This document shows positions 54,325-62,286 of a stretch of 64,000 nucleotides of DNA, piece after piece. The notes beneath the pieces were generated by a model that had not been told where the DNA came from, did not search any database, and worked only from the letters and a program-made list of their open reading frames with translations. The first letter of the stretch is position 1. Each line of letters opens with the position of its first letter. The position numbers were made by a program, and so were the translations under genes. Source of the stretch: Massilia sp. Mn16-1_5 (GTDB taxonomy: Bacteria > Pseudomonadota > Gammaproteobacteria > Burkholderiales > Burkholderiaceae_D); contig NZ_PPXQ01000003.1 in the NCBI RefSeq assembly GCF_004798585.1, forward strand, positions 62,001 to 126,000, given 5' to 3'.

Positions 54325-54678
54325 ATGAAAACGACGACCATGTTCACTGAGCTGCTGGTCCTGGCCCTGGCGGCCGGCTGCTCGCGCGAGGAGGACGGCA
54401 TGGGCCCGGCGCAAAAGGCCGGCAAGGCCGTCGACGAAGCCGGCGACAAGGTCGCCCGCGAATTGCGCGCCCCGCTGGAAAAAGCGGACGAGGCCGCGAA
54501 AAAACTGGCCGAGCGCGCCGAGGAAGAACGGCGCCAGCTCGCCGAACGTACCGAGGACGCACGCGAAAAGATCAAGGACGCGACCGAGGAAGCCGGCCGT
54601 GGTCTACAGAAGGTGACCGGCAAGGTCGGCGAAAAGGTCGAGCAGGCCGGCGAAAAGATGCAGGACGCGGCGCGCTAG
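54325..54678 (+). CDS. Small lipoprotein with repetitive amphipathic helices
   Basis: A 117-residue protein. Signal segment with lipobox LALAAGC (Cys about residue 19), followed by a highly charged, Ala/Lys/Glu-rich part with repeating motifs (KAGKAVDEAGDKVA, EKADEAAKKLAERAEEE, KVGEKVEQAGEKM) typical of apolipoprotein/LEA-like periodic helices. A GGAG site precedes the ATG by seven bases. It is 50 bases downstream of the tubulin operon and could belong to it or be independent. Confidence 0.7.
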   Translation: MKTTTMFTELLVLALAAGCSREEDGMGPAQKAGKAVDEAGDKVARELRAPLEKADEAAKKLAERAEEERRQLAERTEDAREKIKDATEEAGRGLQKVTGKVGEKVEQAGEKMQDAAR

Positions 54679-54708
54679 CTAGTATGCGTGTACCGACTCG
54701 CCGTGATT

Positions 54709-55281
54709 TCAGCCGGCGTGCCAGACCTTGAGAGGTTCACCAGAAACCTTAAAACCATAGCCCTTCTTGCTGGGCAAGGCCGCCGGAAACAACTCCGACT
54801 CGAGCTCACCACGCACGAGGGCGAGCGCGACGTCGAGTACTGACAGCGACAGGTGATCGACACGGTTAGTCGTCGCCAAGAGCAAGGAAACCAGCCATTT
54901 GTCCGGATTATCGCCATCCGTGCGCAAGCACAGGTCGATTCCGCTACCTATCCAGCCAATCGGCAACAGGCCACCGGGTTCGAAGTACAGGGGTACAGGG
55001 AAGGTATTCTTCCGTTTCAGTTTCTTTTCCCGCAGTTCGGCGAGACGGGTGATCGCGTAGGCAGAAACCGTCGCCATACGAAAACCGAACGACCCATTGG
55101 TAGGACTGGCGACCGAGACGAAATGGCCGGTCCCGTAAGTGCGGTTGAGCTGGACGAGTTCCTGGGGCAATCGGGTGCCGATGGCGCGGAATTCGCTGTT
55201 CCACTCCTGGTCGGAGAGGATGTCGCGCGGCAAATCGGGTGGGGGGCAGCAGGTTTGAAGCTGGGCGAGTTTCTGGAACAT
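54709..55281 (-). CDS. SMI1/KNR4 (SUKH)-like protein, orphan
   Basis: A 190-residue soluble protein with the SUKH-type opening RLPQELVQLNRTYGTGHF (about residues 37-54) and a later GGLLPIGWIGSGIDL block, resembling SMI1/KNR4 immunity proteins. Such proteins neutralise toxins of polymorphic or contact-dependent systems; no toxin gene is nearby, so this is an orphan or a repurposed member. The ribosome site is weak. It lies between the tubulin operon and the GGDEF gene, in the opposite direction to the former. Confidence 0.6.
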   Translation of the reverse strand: MFQKLAQLQTCCPPPDLPRDILSDQEWNSEFRAIGTRLPQELVQLNRTYGTGHFVSVASPTNGSFGFRMATVSAYAITRLAELREKKLKRKNTFPVPLYFEPGGLLPIGWIGSGIDLCLRTDGDNPDKWLVSLLLATTNRVDHLSLSVLDVALALVRGELESELFPAALPSKKGYGFKVSGEPLKVWHAG

Positions 55282-55299
55282 GGCTCAGTGGTAGCTCGT

Positions 55300-57384
55300 T
55301 TACGCGCTCGCCCTCAAATCCGGATACCCACCCGTCACGATCGCCATATCGACAAACCCGGCGCGCCAGGCCTGCTCCAGGTTCTGCTCGATCTCTTCCA
55401 TCGAGGTCTTTCCGAAATTGGCAAACCCGCGCACGCCATATGCACGGTTACGGCCATGCCCCTTGGCCATGTACAGCGCCATGTCGACCAGGTTGACGGC
55501 GCGCTCCCACGGCAGTGGCTTGCCGCCCGGCGCCAGCGGGTAGGGCGCGTAGCCGATCGAGACGTTGACGTTCAGCGTCGTGCCCTGGAATTCGATGCTG
55601 GTCTCGCTGATGCCGTTCAGCAGGCGGCGCGCGACTTCGTCCAGGCCACTTTGCGGGATCGCCGGCAGGAAGGCGAGGAATTCCTCGCCGCCCCAGCGCA
55701 CGATCATGTCGGTCTCGCGCAGGATCTCGCGCAGGCTCTCGGCGATCCTGATCAGCACCGCGTCGCCGGCGCCATGGCCCCAGGTGTCGTTGATGTGCTT
55801 GAAATGGTCGACGTCCATCAGGAACAGCGCGCTGACCATCTCCTCGCCCGTGGTGCCGGCGCCGCGCTTCTCGTCGACGCGGTGATTGCGCATGAATTCC
55901 TGGAAGTGGCGGCGGTTGTACAGGCCCGTCAACGGATCGCGCACGCTCTGCTGCTTCAGCTCCTGGTTCTTCAGGAACAGCTGGGCATTCGCATGGCGCA
56001 CCTTGCGGTACAGGAGGCCGACCACGACCGACGCCAGGCCGAACACCACGGCCAGCAGCCACCAGACGCGCTGCTGCAGGCGGCGGTTGTCGATCTCGAC
56101 CGACTTGACCTGGTTCTCGCGTTCCAGCAGTTCGATCTGGCGCTGCTTCTTGTCGGCGTCGTATTTTTCCTGCAGTTCGAGCATCGCCTTCTGGCGGCGC
56201 TTTTCGAACAGTTCGTTCGACAGGCTGCGTTCGCGGTGATAGGCCTGGACCGCGGCGGCGTAATCGCCGGCACGCTCGAGCGCTTCGCCGTATTCGGCCA
56301 GCACGGCCTGCAGCTCCGGCTTGTCGCCGCTCTTTTCGTAGGACGTCAGGCCCGCTTCGAAGCTGCGCTTGCCCTCGGCCAGGCGGCCGGTGGCGAGATA
56401 GGCCTGGCCCAGGTTGATGCGCGCGGTCGCCAGGCCGTTTTCGTCATGGATGGCAAGCGCCGCTGCGATTGCCTGGTTGGCATAGGACGCCGCATGGGCG
56501 TAGTCGCGCATGCGCAGGTAGCAGTCCGACAGGTTGACCAGCGAGCGCGCGGCCATCGCCTGGGCGCCGATCTGGCGTTCCAGCGCAAGCGCCGCCGTCT
56601 GCGCCTTCAGGGCGCGCTCCAGCTGTCCGGATTCCACCGCCAGGCCGTATTCGGTGCCCTTCAGGGTCGCCAGGCGGCCCGGCGAATTCGTCTTCTCGGC
56701 CGCGACCAGCGCCTCGTCGAGCGCTTCGAAGCCCTTGTCGTACTCGCGCATCTGGCGATACAGCCGCGCCATCGAATTGAGCACGATGACCAGGTGGACC
56801 GGCCCGCCATGCTGGCGCGTATAGGCCAGCGTCGCCTGCATCTTTTCCAGCGCATGCGGGAAGTTGCCGTCCTCGGCGAAGGACTCGGCAGCCGACACGC
56901 CGACGCGCACGCGCAGCTCGACGTCGTCCGTCGTATTCGCCAGGCGCTCCGCTTCCCAGATCAGGTCGTGCGACACGGCCAGCTCGTTCTGGTCGTACTT
57001 GATGTAGCCCTTGCGGACCAGGCCCTTGGCGAGGGCGCCGTTATTCTTGTGCGCGCGGCCGAAGGCGATCAGCTCGTCGCAGGTGGCCAGCGCCAGCTCC
57101 TGCTTGCCCACCTTCTGGTAGGCGACGCACAACTGCGCCAGCATCTCGCCCGTCTCTTCGACGGATGCCGCACGCGCCTCCGCCTCGATCCTGAGCAGCA
57201 TCGGCAGGGCGCGTTCGGGGGTAAAGCGGTTGATCTCGCGGATCTCGGCCAGGCGCGCAGTCAGGCTCGGCGTGGCCTCGGCCCGGGCAGGCGAGGCTGC
57301 CAGCATGGGCAGCGCCAGCAACAAGGAGGCCATGAGCGTCGTGCTGCGACGGCGTGGCTGTCTGGTCTTGCGTGCTGCCGGCAT
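55300..57384 (-). CDS. TPR-containing membrane diguanylate cyclase (GGDEF)
   Basis: A 694-residue protein: signal peptide (TLMASLLLALPMLAASPARA), about eight TPR-like helix pairs (residues ~45-385), coiled coil (LELQEKYDADKKQRQIELL), one transmembrane helix (WWLLAVVFGLASVVVGLLY, about 427-445) and a GGDEF domain. Active-site GGEEF begins at about residue 565, with an RETD I-site five residues before it, so it should make and be feedback-inhibited by c-di-GMP. DPLTGLYNRRHF marks the domain start. Start is the ATG at 57384, before the signal peptide. It is divergent from the KaiC-kinase pair, across ~310 bases. Confidence 0.93.
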   Translation of the reverse strand: MPAARKTRQPRRRSTTLMASLLLALPMLAASPARAEATPSLTARLAEIREINRFTPERALPMLLRIEAEARAASVEETGEMLAQLCVAYQKVGKQELALATCDELIAFGRAHKNNGALAKGLVRKGYIKYDQNELAVSHDLIWEAERLANTTDDVELRVRVGVSAAESFAEDGNFPHALEKMQATLAYTRQHGGPVHLVIVLNSMARLYRQMREYDKGFEALDEALVAAEKTNSPGRLATLKGTEYGLAVESGQLERALKAQTAALALERQIGAQAMAARSLVNLSDCYLRMRDYAHAASYANQAIAAALAIHDENGLATARINLGQAYLATGRLAEGKRSFEAGLTSYEKSGDKPELQAVLAEYGEALERAGDYAAAVQAYHRERSLSNELFEKRRQKAMLELQEKYDADKKQRQIELLERENQVKSVEIDNRRLQQRVWWLLAVVFGLASVVVGLLYRKVRHANAQLFLKNQELKQQSVRDPLTGLYNRRHFQEFMRNHRVDEKRGAGTTGEEMVSALFLMDVDHFKHINDTWGHGAGDAVLIRIAESLREILRETDMIVRWGGEEFLAFLPAIPQSGLDEVARRLLNGISETSIEFQGTTLNVNVSIGYAPYPLAPGGKPLPWERAVNLVDMALYMAKGHGRNRAYGVRGFANFGKTSMEEIEQNLEQAWRAGFVDMAIVTGGYPDLRASA

Positions 57385-57694
57385 AAATGTCCTCGATGGG
57401 GTGGTCGGTATCGCGTACGTACGCGCGCCCATCTGTCATTATATTCTTGTTGCAAGACAGAAATATCGTTTTTTTTGGCCGGATATCGCAAAAATGCGAC
57501 GCCGAAAGGGCAATGTTGGCAATAGGTCATGCCAGGATCGGTCCCGGAAAAAAACGATGAGTTCGTTTGATTCTTCTTCCATATTTTCCCTCCGACAATT
57601 ACCCAGTTACCCGATTCGATATGGAAGAGCTGTCGCCCCATCTCATTCCGGCGCGCGTGTTAAGCTGACCCGCTATTCACAAAGGAAATGCGCA
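57385..57694. other. Divergent promoter region, GGDEF and KaiC
   Basis: About 310 bases between divergently transcribed genes, AT-richer than its surroundings, with no supported coding frame. The KaiC-like ATG at 57695 is preceded by AAAGGAAATGCGCA, giving its ribosome site. A promoter for each direction is expected but none is clear. Confidence 0.45.
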
Positions 57695-59251
57695 ATGAAC
57701 GAACTGGTGAAGACGGGGATTCTCGGCCTCGACGAAATACTGCACGGCGGCATTCCTCGCAACAACAACCTGATCGTGGAAGGGCCGCCTGGCTCGGGCA
57801 AGACCACGCTTGGCCTGGGCTTCATCTACCATGGCGCGCTCGACTGCGACGAGCCGGGTGCCATCGTCTCCTTCGAACTCGATCCCGCCAAGCTGCTGCG
57901 CGACGCGGCGGGCTTCGACTGGAACCTGCAAGGCCTGATCGACGTGGGCAAGATCAAGATCATCCAGACCAGTCCCGCAGTGCTGCTGAGCGAATTTCGC
58001 AGCGACGACGGCGCCTTCGCCGCCTCGCTGGTGGCGATGGGTGCCAAGCGCCTGCTGATCGACGGCCTCACGCCGCTGCGCCTGTATGCGGAAGTGAACG
58101 ACAAGCCCTTCCGCGAAGACGTGCATCTGCTGATCGAAGGCCTGACCCGCCTGGGTGTGACGACAATGGTCACGGCCGAGAAGGACGAGTCCTTGACCGG
58201 CGTGCTGGCGCACGAACGCTTCGTCTTCGACACCATCATTTCGCTCACTCGCGAAGAGAACCGCCGCCGTGCGCATCGCCGCCTGACGGTGATGAAGTCG
58301 CGCGGCCAGGATTTCATTGAAGGCAGCCATACCATGCGCATCGAGCCGGGTAAGGGCGTGCATGTCTACCGCCGCGCCCAGTCGCGCCCCCTCGGTTCGC
58401 TGGTCCAGCCGACCTCGGAAGAGCGCCTGTCGACCGGTTCCGCATCGATCGACGCCATGATGGACGGCGGCGTCTACAAGGGATCGGTGACCCTGGTGAG
58501 CGGCATCTCCGGCACCGGCAAGACGGTGCTGAGCGTGCAGTTCCTGACGAATGCGATCCGGGAGGGCCACAAGGCCCTGCTGGTGAGCCTGGACGAACAC
58601 CCGGCGCAGTTGATGCGCAACGCCAAGTCGCTCGGCTTCGACCTGCAAGGCATGGTCGAGGCGGGCCAGCTGTTCATCCACTACGAGTCGCCGCTGGAAC
58701 TGGAACTCGATGTCCACTTCGACCGCATCGTCAAGCTGGTCGAGGAGCAGGACATCGACTGCGTGGTGTTCGATTCGATCGCCGTCTACGAGATGACCAG
58801 CCGCAACGAAGTGGCCGACTACCTGTACGCGCTGGCGACCTTCTTCAAGAACCGGCTGGCGACCACGCTGTTCAACTACGAGAGCCCGGAGCTGCTGGGC
58901 GTATCCCAGATCAGCGAAGAACTCAAGGGCTCGCACCTGGTCGACAACATCATCCTGCTCAATTACGTTGAAGTGTCCACCGTCCTGCGCCGCGCGATCG
59001 CCGTACCCAAGGTGCGCGGCAGCCGCAACACGCAGGTCACGCGCGAGTACACCATCGGCGTCGGCGGCCTGCTGCTGGTCGAAGAGGACGGCAGCGACGC
59101 GTCGGGCGCCGTACCGCAGCTGCCGTTCTCCTCGTACTACGGCCTGCTGTCGCGCTCCCCGTCGCGTCAAAGTCCGCTGATCGAGGAAGCCGTCGTCACC
59201 GGCGCTCCTTTGCCTGCGTCAGCGGATCTGCCTGCCGAAAAGCCGCGGTGA
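57695..59251 (+). CDS. KaiC-like double-RecA-domain ATPase (second copy)
   Basis: A 518-residue protein with two KaiC domains: Walker A EGPPGSGKTT (about residues 28-37) and SGISGTGKT (about 269-277), and LLIDGLT / VVFDSIAVYE Walker B regions. The C-terminal KVRGSRNTQVTREY corresponds to the KaiC KMRGS block. By eye the KaiC phosphosite pair Ser-Thr is read as Ser-His, so at most one site is kept. It is divergent in sequence from the KaiC-like protein at 1021-2475, therefore a separate lineage. The GTG of the kinase gene overlaps its stop (GTGA), suggesting a functional KaiC-kinase pair. Confidence 0.9.
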   Translation: MNELVKTGILGLDEILHGGIPRNNNLIVEGPPGSGKTTLGLGFIYHGALDCDEPGAIVSFELDPAKLLRDAAGFDWNLQGLIDVGKIKIIQTSPAVLLSEFRSDDGAFAASLVAMGAKRLLIDGLTPLRLYAEVNDKPFREDVHLLIEGLTRLGVTTMVTAEKDESLTGVLAHERFVFDTIISLTREENRRRAHRRLTVMKSRGQDFIEGSHTMRIEPGKGVHVYRRAQSRPLGSLVQPTSEERLSTGSASIDAMMDGGVYKGSVTLVSGISGTGKTVLSVQFLTNAIREGHKALLVSLDEHPAQLMRNAKSLGFDLQGMVEAGQLFIHYESPLELELDVHFDRIVKLVEEQDIDCVVFDSIAVYEMTSRNEVADYLYALATFFKNRLATTLFNYESPELLGVSQISEELKGSHLVDNIILLNYVEVSTVLRRAIAVPKVRGSRNTQVTREYTIGVGGLLLVEEDGSDASGAVPQLPFSSYYGLLSRSPSRQSPLIEEAVVTGAPLPASADLPAEKPR

Positions 59252-60477
59252 TAACAGTCAAGCTGCCGGCCAATGCGCCGGTCGACTGGGAGGACTGGGA
59301 GACGCCGCTGAAGCAGTTCACGGAAGCGACAGGCCTGGTGACTTCCGCTTTCGACACGGACGGCATGCGCCGCATCGGTCCGCGGACGGCGTCGCGCCTG
59401 GGAGGCCTGCTGGCAGGTTCGCGGCTGTGGGCCGAAGACGGTCCCGGCACGGCGCTCGAACGCGCCCTGGTGCGGGCGGTGTGCGCCGACGGCAAGGCCG
59501 CCTCGGACCAGTTTGGCGGCTTGCGTGTGTGTGCGCTGCCGCTGCTGCTGCGCGGCGAGGTGTATGGCGTGCTGGTGTTCGGCTGGCGCTTCGCCGATTT
59601 CAGTTCGCCGCTCGAGTGCGAACGCATCGCCAGGGAGATCGGCGTACCGGGCCACCTGTTGTGGAACGAGGTGCGCCTGGACGCCCCGGTGTCCGAAAAG
59701 CGCATGGAAACCTATTCGGCCTTGCTCGGCACGCTGTCGCGCACGCTCGACCGCCAGCGCGAAACCATCGACGACCTGACACGCGTGAACCGCACGCGCG
59801 AACTGTTCCTGGCCACCGTGTCGCACGAGATGCGCACCCCGCTGTCGGCGCTGTCGATGCGTATCGAACTGCTGCTGCGCACGGTGCCCGACCTGCCGCC
59901 GAAGGTCGCCAGCGGCCTGGAAGCGATGCGCGTGCACGTGCGCCAGGAAGCGGGCATGGTCGAAGACCTGATCGATGCCGCGCGCACCCTGACCGGGCAG
60001 ATGTCGATCGCCCGCTCGCCGATCATGCTGGGACAGGTCGTGCGCGACGCCATCTCGACCGTGGAAACGGCCGCGCACGCGAAGAACATCCGCCTGCTTG
60101 TCACGCCGAGCGACTGCGGCGAGCATATCCGTCTCGAAGCGGACGGCCGCCGCCTACAGCAGGTGATCTGGAACCTGCTGTTCAATGCCGTCAAGTTCAC
60201 CCCGGAGGGCGGCGTCATCCGCATCATGATCGAGCGCCTCGACGGCATGGTCGCGATCGACATCGCCGACTCCGGGCAGGGTATCGAGCCCGAGGACCTG
60301 CCACACGTGTTCGGCGCCTTCACGCTGCAGGAACACGGCAACGCCACGGGGCTCGGACTCGGGCTCTACATCGCGCGCCGGATCGTCGAGCTGCACACGG
60401 GAACGCTCAGCGTCAGCAGCGCGGGGCGCGGGCAGGGAGCGACGTTTGCGATCCGGCTGCCGGTTGCGGGCGAATAA
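59248..60477 (+). CDS. GAF-like sensor histidine kinase
   Basis: A 409-residue soluble kinase. The first ~150 residues resemble a GAF-type sensor (ALERALVRAVCADGKAASDQFG, GEVYGVLVFGWRF). HisKA dimerisation helix ATVSHEMRTPLSAL carries the phospho-accepting His at about residue 193; the HATPase part has NLLFNAVKFTPEGG (N box), DSGQGI (G1) and GLGLGLYIARRIVELH (G2). No transmembrane segment. It starts with GTG overlapping the KaiC-like stop. Signal and partner regulator are unknown; the stand-alone receivers at 44-45 kb are possible partners. Confidence 0.92.
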   Translation: MITVKLPANAPVDWEDWETPLKQFTEATGLVTSAFDTDGMRRIGPRTASRLGGLLAGSRLWAEDGPGTALERALVRAVCADGKAASDQFGGLRVCALPLLLRGEVYGVLVFGWRFADFSSPLECERIAREIGVPGHLLWNEVRLDAPVSEKRMETYSALLGTLSRTLDRQRETIDDLTRVNRTRELFLATVSHEMRTPLSALSMRIELLLRTVPDLPPKVASGLEAMRVHVRQEAGMVEDLIDAARTLTGQMSIARSPIMLGQVVRDAISTVETAAHAKNIRLLVTPSDCGEHIRLEADGRRLQQVIWNLLFNAVKFTPEGGVIRIMIERLDGMVAIDIADSGQGIEPEDLPHVFGAFTLQEHGNATGLGLGLYIARRIVELHTGTLSVSSAGRGQGATFAIRLPVAGE

Positions 60478-60495
60478 GGGCCCGCAGCCGCCGCT

Positions 60496-62286
60496 TCACA
60501 CCGCCAGTTGCTGCAACAGATACAACCTCTGATACAAGCCCCCCTCGATCCGCATCAGCTCCTCATGCGCCCCGGATTCCGTAATCCGCCCATGGTTCAG
60601 CACCACGATCCGATCCGCATCCCGAATCGTCGAGAGCCGGTGCGCAATCGCGATGATCGTCACATGGCCGCGCAATTCGTCCAGCGCTTCCTGCACGATC
60701 TGCTCGGTCGCGCTGTCGATGCGCGAGGTCGCTTCGTCCAATAACAGGATCCGCGGCTCGCCGGCCAGCGCGCGGGCGATCGCGATCAGCTGCTTCTGGC
60801 CCGAGGACAGGCGCGAGCCGCCTTCGCCGAGCGAGGTCTCGTAACCCTGTTCCAGCGCCGCGATGAAGTCGTGCGCATGGGCTGCACGGGCGGCGGCCTC
60901 GATGCGGTCGAGCGGCAGCCCGCGCCCCATGTCGATGTTCTCGCGCGCCGATGCGGCCAGGATGAACGGATCCTGCGGCACCAGGCCGACTTCGTTTCGG
61001 AAGCGCTCGTTGTCGATGCCGGCGATCGGTTCGCCGCAGATCTCGATGCGGCCGTTCTCGGCCGGGTAGTAGCGCAGCAGCAGGGAGAGCAGGGTCGACT
61101 TGCCGCTGCCGGTGTGGCCGACGATGCCGAAGAAGGCGCCTTGCGGGATGTCGAGGTTGATGTCGTGCAGGACGTTCTGACCCGGCACGTAAGCAAAACT
61201 CAGGTCGCGTACGCGCACGGCCGGTGCGTCGGGACGCGCTTCCAGGCGCGAGCCGGCTGCGCGATCGTGGGCGTGTTCGGCGGCGCCGGCTTCGTCGAGC
61301 AGGCTGGCCACGCGCGCGGTCGCCACCACCGCCTGCTGCAGGCCGCTGAACTGCATCGTGATCTGGATGAGCGGCTCGACCACGCGCGCGATGTAGCTGA
61401 TGAAGGCATACAGGATGCCGACTTCGACGGCGCCGATGTTGCGCTGGCCGAAGCTGAAGATGACGACCGCCAGCAGGATCACGTTCAGCAAATCGAGGGC
61501 GGGACGCAGCAGGAAGGCATTCGCCTTTAGCTCGGACAGGCGCGCGTAATAGTGCTTGTCGTTGGTGGACGCGAAGCGTTCGCCGAAGCGGCCGGCGGCG
61601 TTGCTGGCCTGGAGCACGGTCATGCCGCCGATCGATTCGGCCATCTGGCCGTTGATGTCGCTGCGCAGGGCGCGCGCGCGCGTCACCGCCGGGGCGGAGA
61701 GGCGCTGGTAGAGCCAGACGATGATCAGGACTGCCGGCAGCAGGGCCAGCACGATCAGCATCAGGCGCCAGTCGAGCCAGGCCATGGCGATCATGGTGCC
61801 GACCAGGACGATGGTCGAATCGAGCAGCACGAACAGCACCTGGATGTACAGGGTCTTCACCGCTTCGGTGTCGTTGGTCACGCGGCTGACCAGTTGACCC
61901 GTGATGGCGCGATCAAAAAAGGCCATCGGCAGGCGCATCACGTGGCCATACACCCACTCCCTCAGGCGGCGCACCGAGCGCATCGCCATGCCGGACAGGC
62001 GGATCAGCTGCAGGTAGCGCAGCCAGCTCGCCGCGCAGCCGGTCACCAGCACGCCCGCCAGCAGCAGCGCCATGCGCGGCCAGTCGGCGTGGCGCGGGAC
62101 CAGGTGCTCGTCGATCAGGGCTTTACCCAGGATCGGGCCGATCACTTCTAGGAAGGCCGAGAGCATCAGCCACAGCGTGGCCAGCATCAGCTGGCGCCGG
62201 TCGGGCCAGGCAGCGCGGCGTAGCAGCGAAGCGGCTTGCGTGACCTGGGCGCGGCCGGCTTTTTCGATGGTGTCAGGCTGCGTCAA
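60496..62286 (-). CDS. ABC exporter half-transporter, MdlB-like
   Basis: A 596-residue protein with six transmembrane helices and an ATP-binding domain: Walker A GHTGSGKST, Q-loop VPQDPF, signature LSSGQKQL, Walker B ILLLDEAT and H-loop AHRLS. It pairs with the next gene upstream as a heterodimeric MdlA/MdlB (multidrug/lipid-like) exporter. I chose a TTG start at 62286 because GGAGG lies six bases upstream inside the MdlA-like gene, and the overlap is then 14 bases; the open frame up to 62382 has no good site. Convergent with the kinase gene. Confidence 0.9.
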   Translation of the reverse strand: MTQPDTIEKAGRAQVTQAASLLRRAAWPDRRQLMLATLWLMLSAFLEVIGPILGKALIDEHLVPRHADWPRMALLLAGVLVTGCAASWLRYLQLIRLSGMAMRSVRRLREWVYGHVMRLPMAFFDRAITGQLVSRVTNDTEAVKTLYIQVLFVLLDSTIVLVGTMIAMAWLDWRLMLIVLALLPAVLIIVWLYQRLSAPAVTRARALRSDINGQMAESIGGMTVLQASNAAGRFGERFASTNDKHYYARLSELKANAFLLRPALDLLNVILLAVVIFSFGQRNIGAVEVGILYAFISYIARVVEPLIQITMQFSGLQQAVVATARVASLLDEAGAAEHAHDRAAGSRLEARPDAPAVRVRDLSFAYVPGQNVLHDINLDIPQGAFFGIVGHTGSGKSTLLSLLLRYYPAENGRIEICGEPIAGIDNERFRNEVGLVPQDPFILAASARENIDMGRGLPLDRIEAAARAAHAHDFIAALEQGYETSLGEGGSRLSSGQKQLIAIARALAGEPRILLLDEATSRIDSATEQIVQEALDELRGHVTIIAIAHRLSTIRDADRIVVLNHGRITESGAHEELMRIEGGLYQRLYLLQQLAV

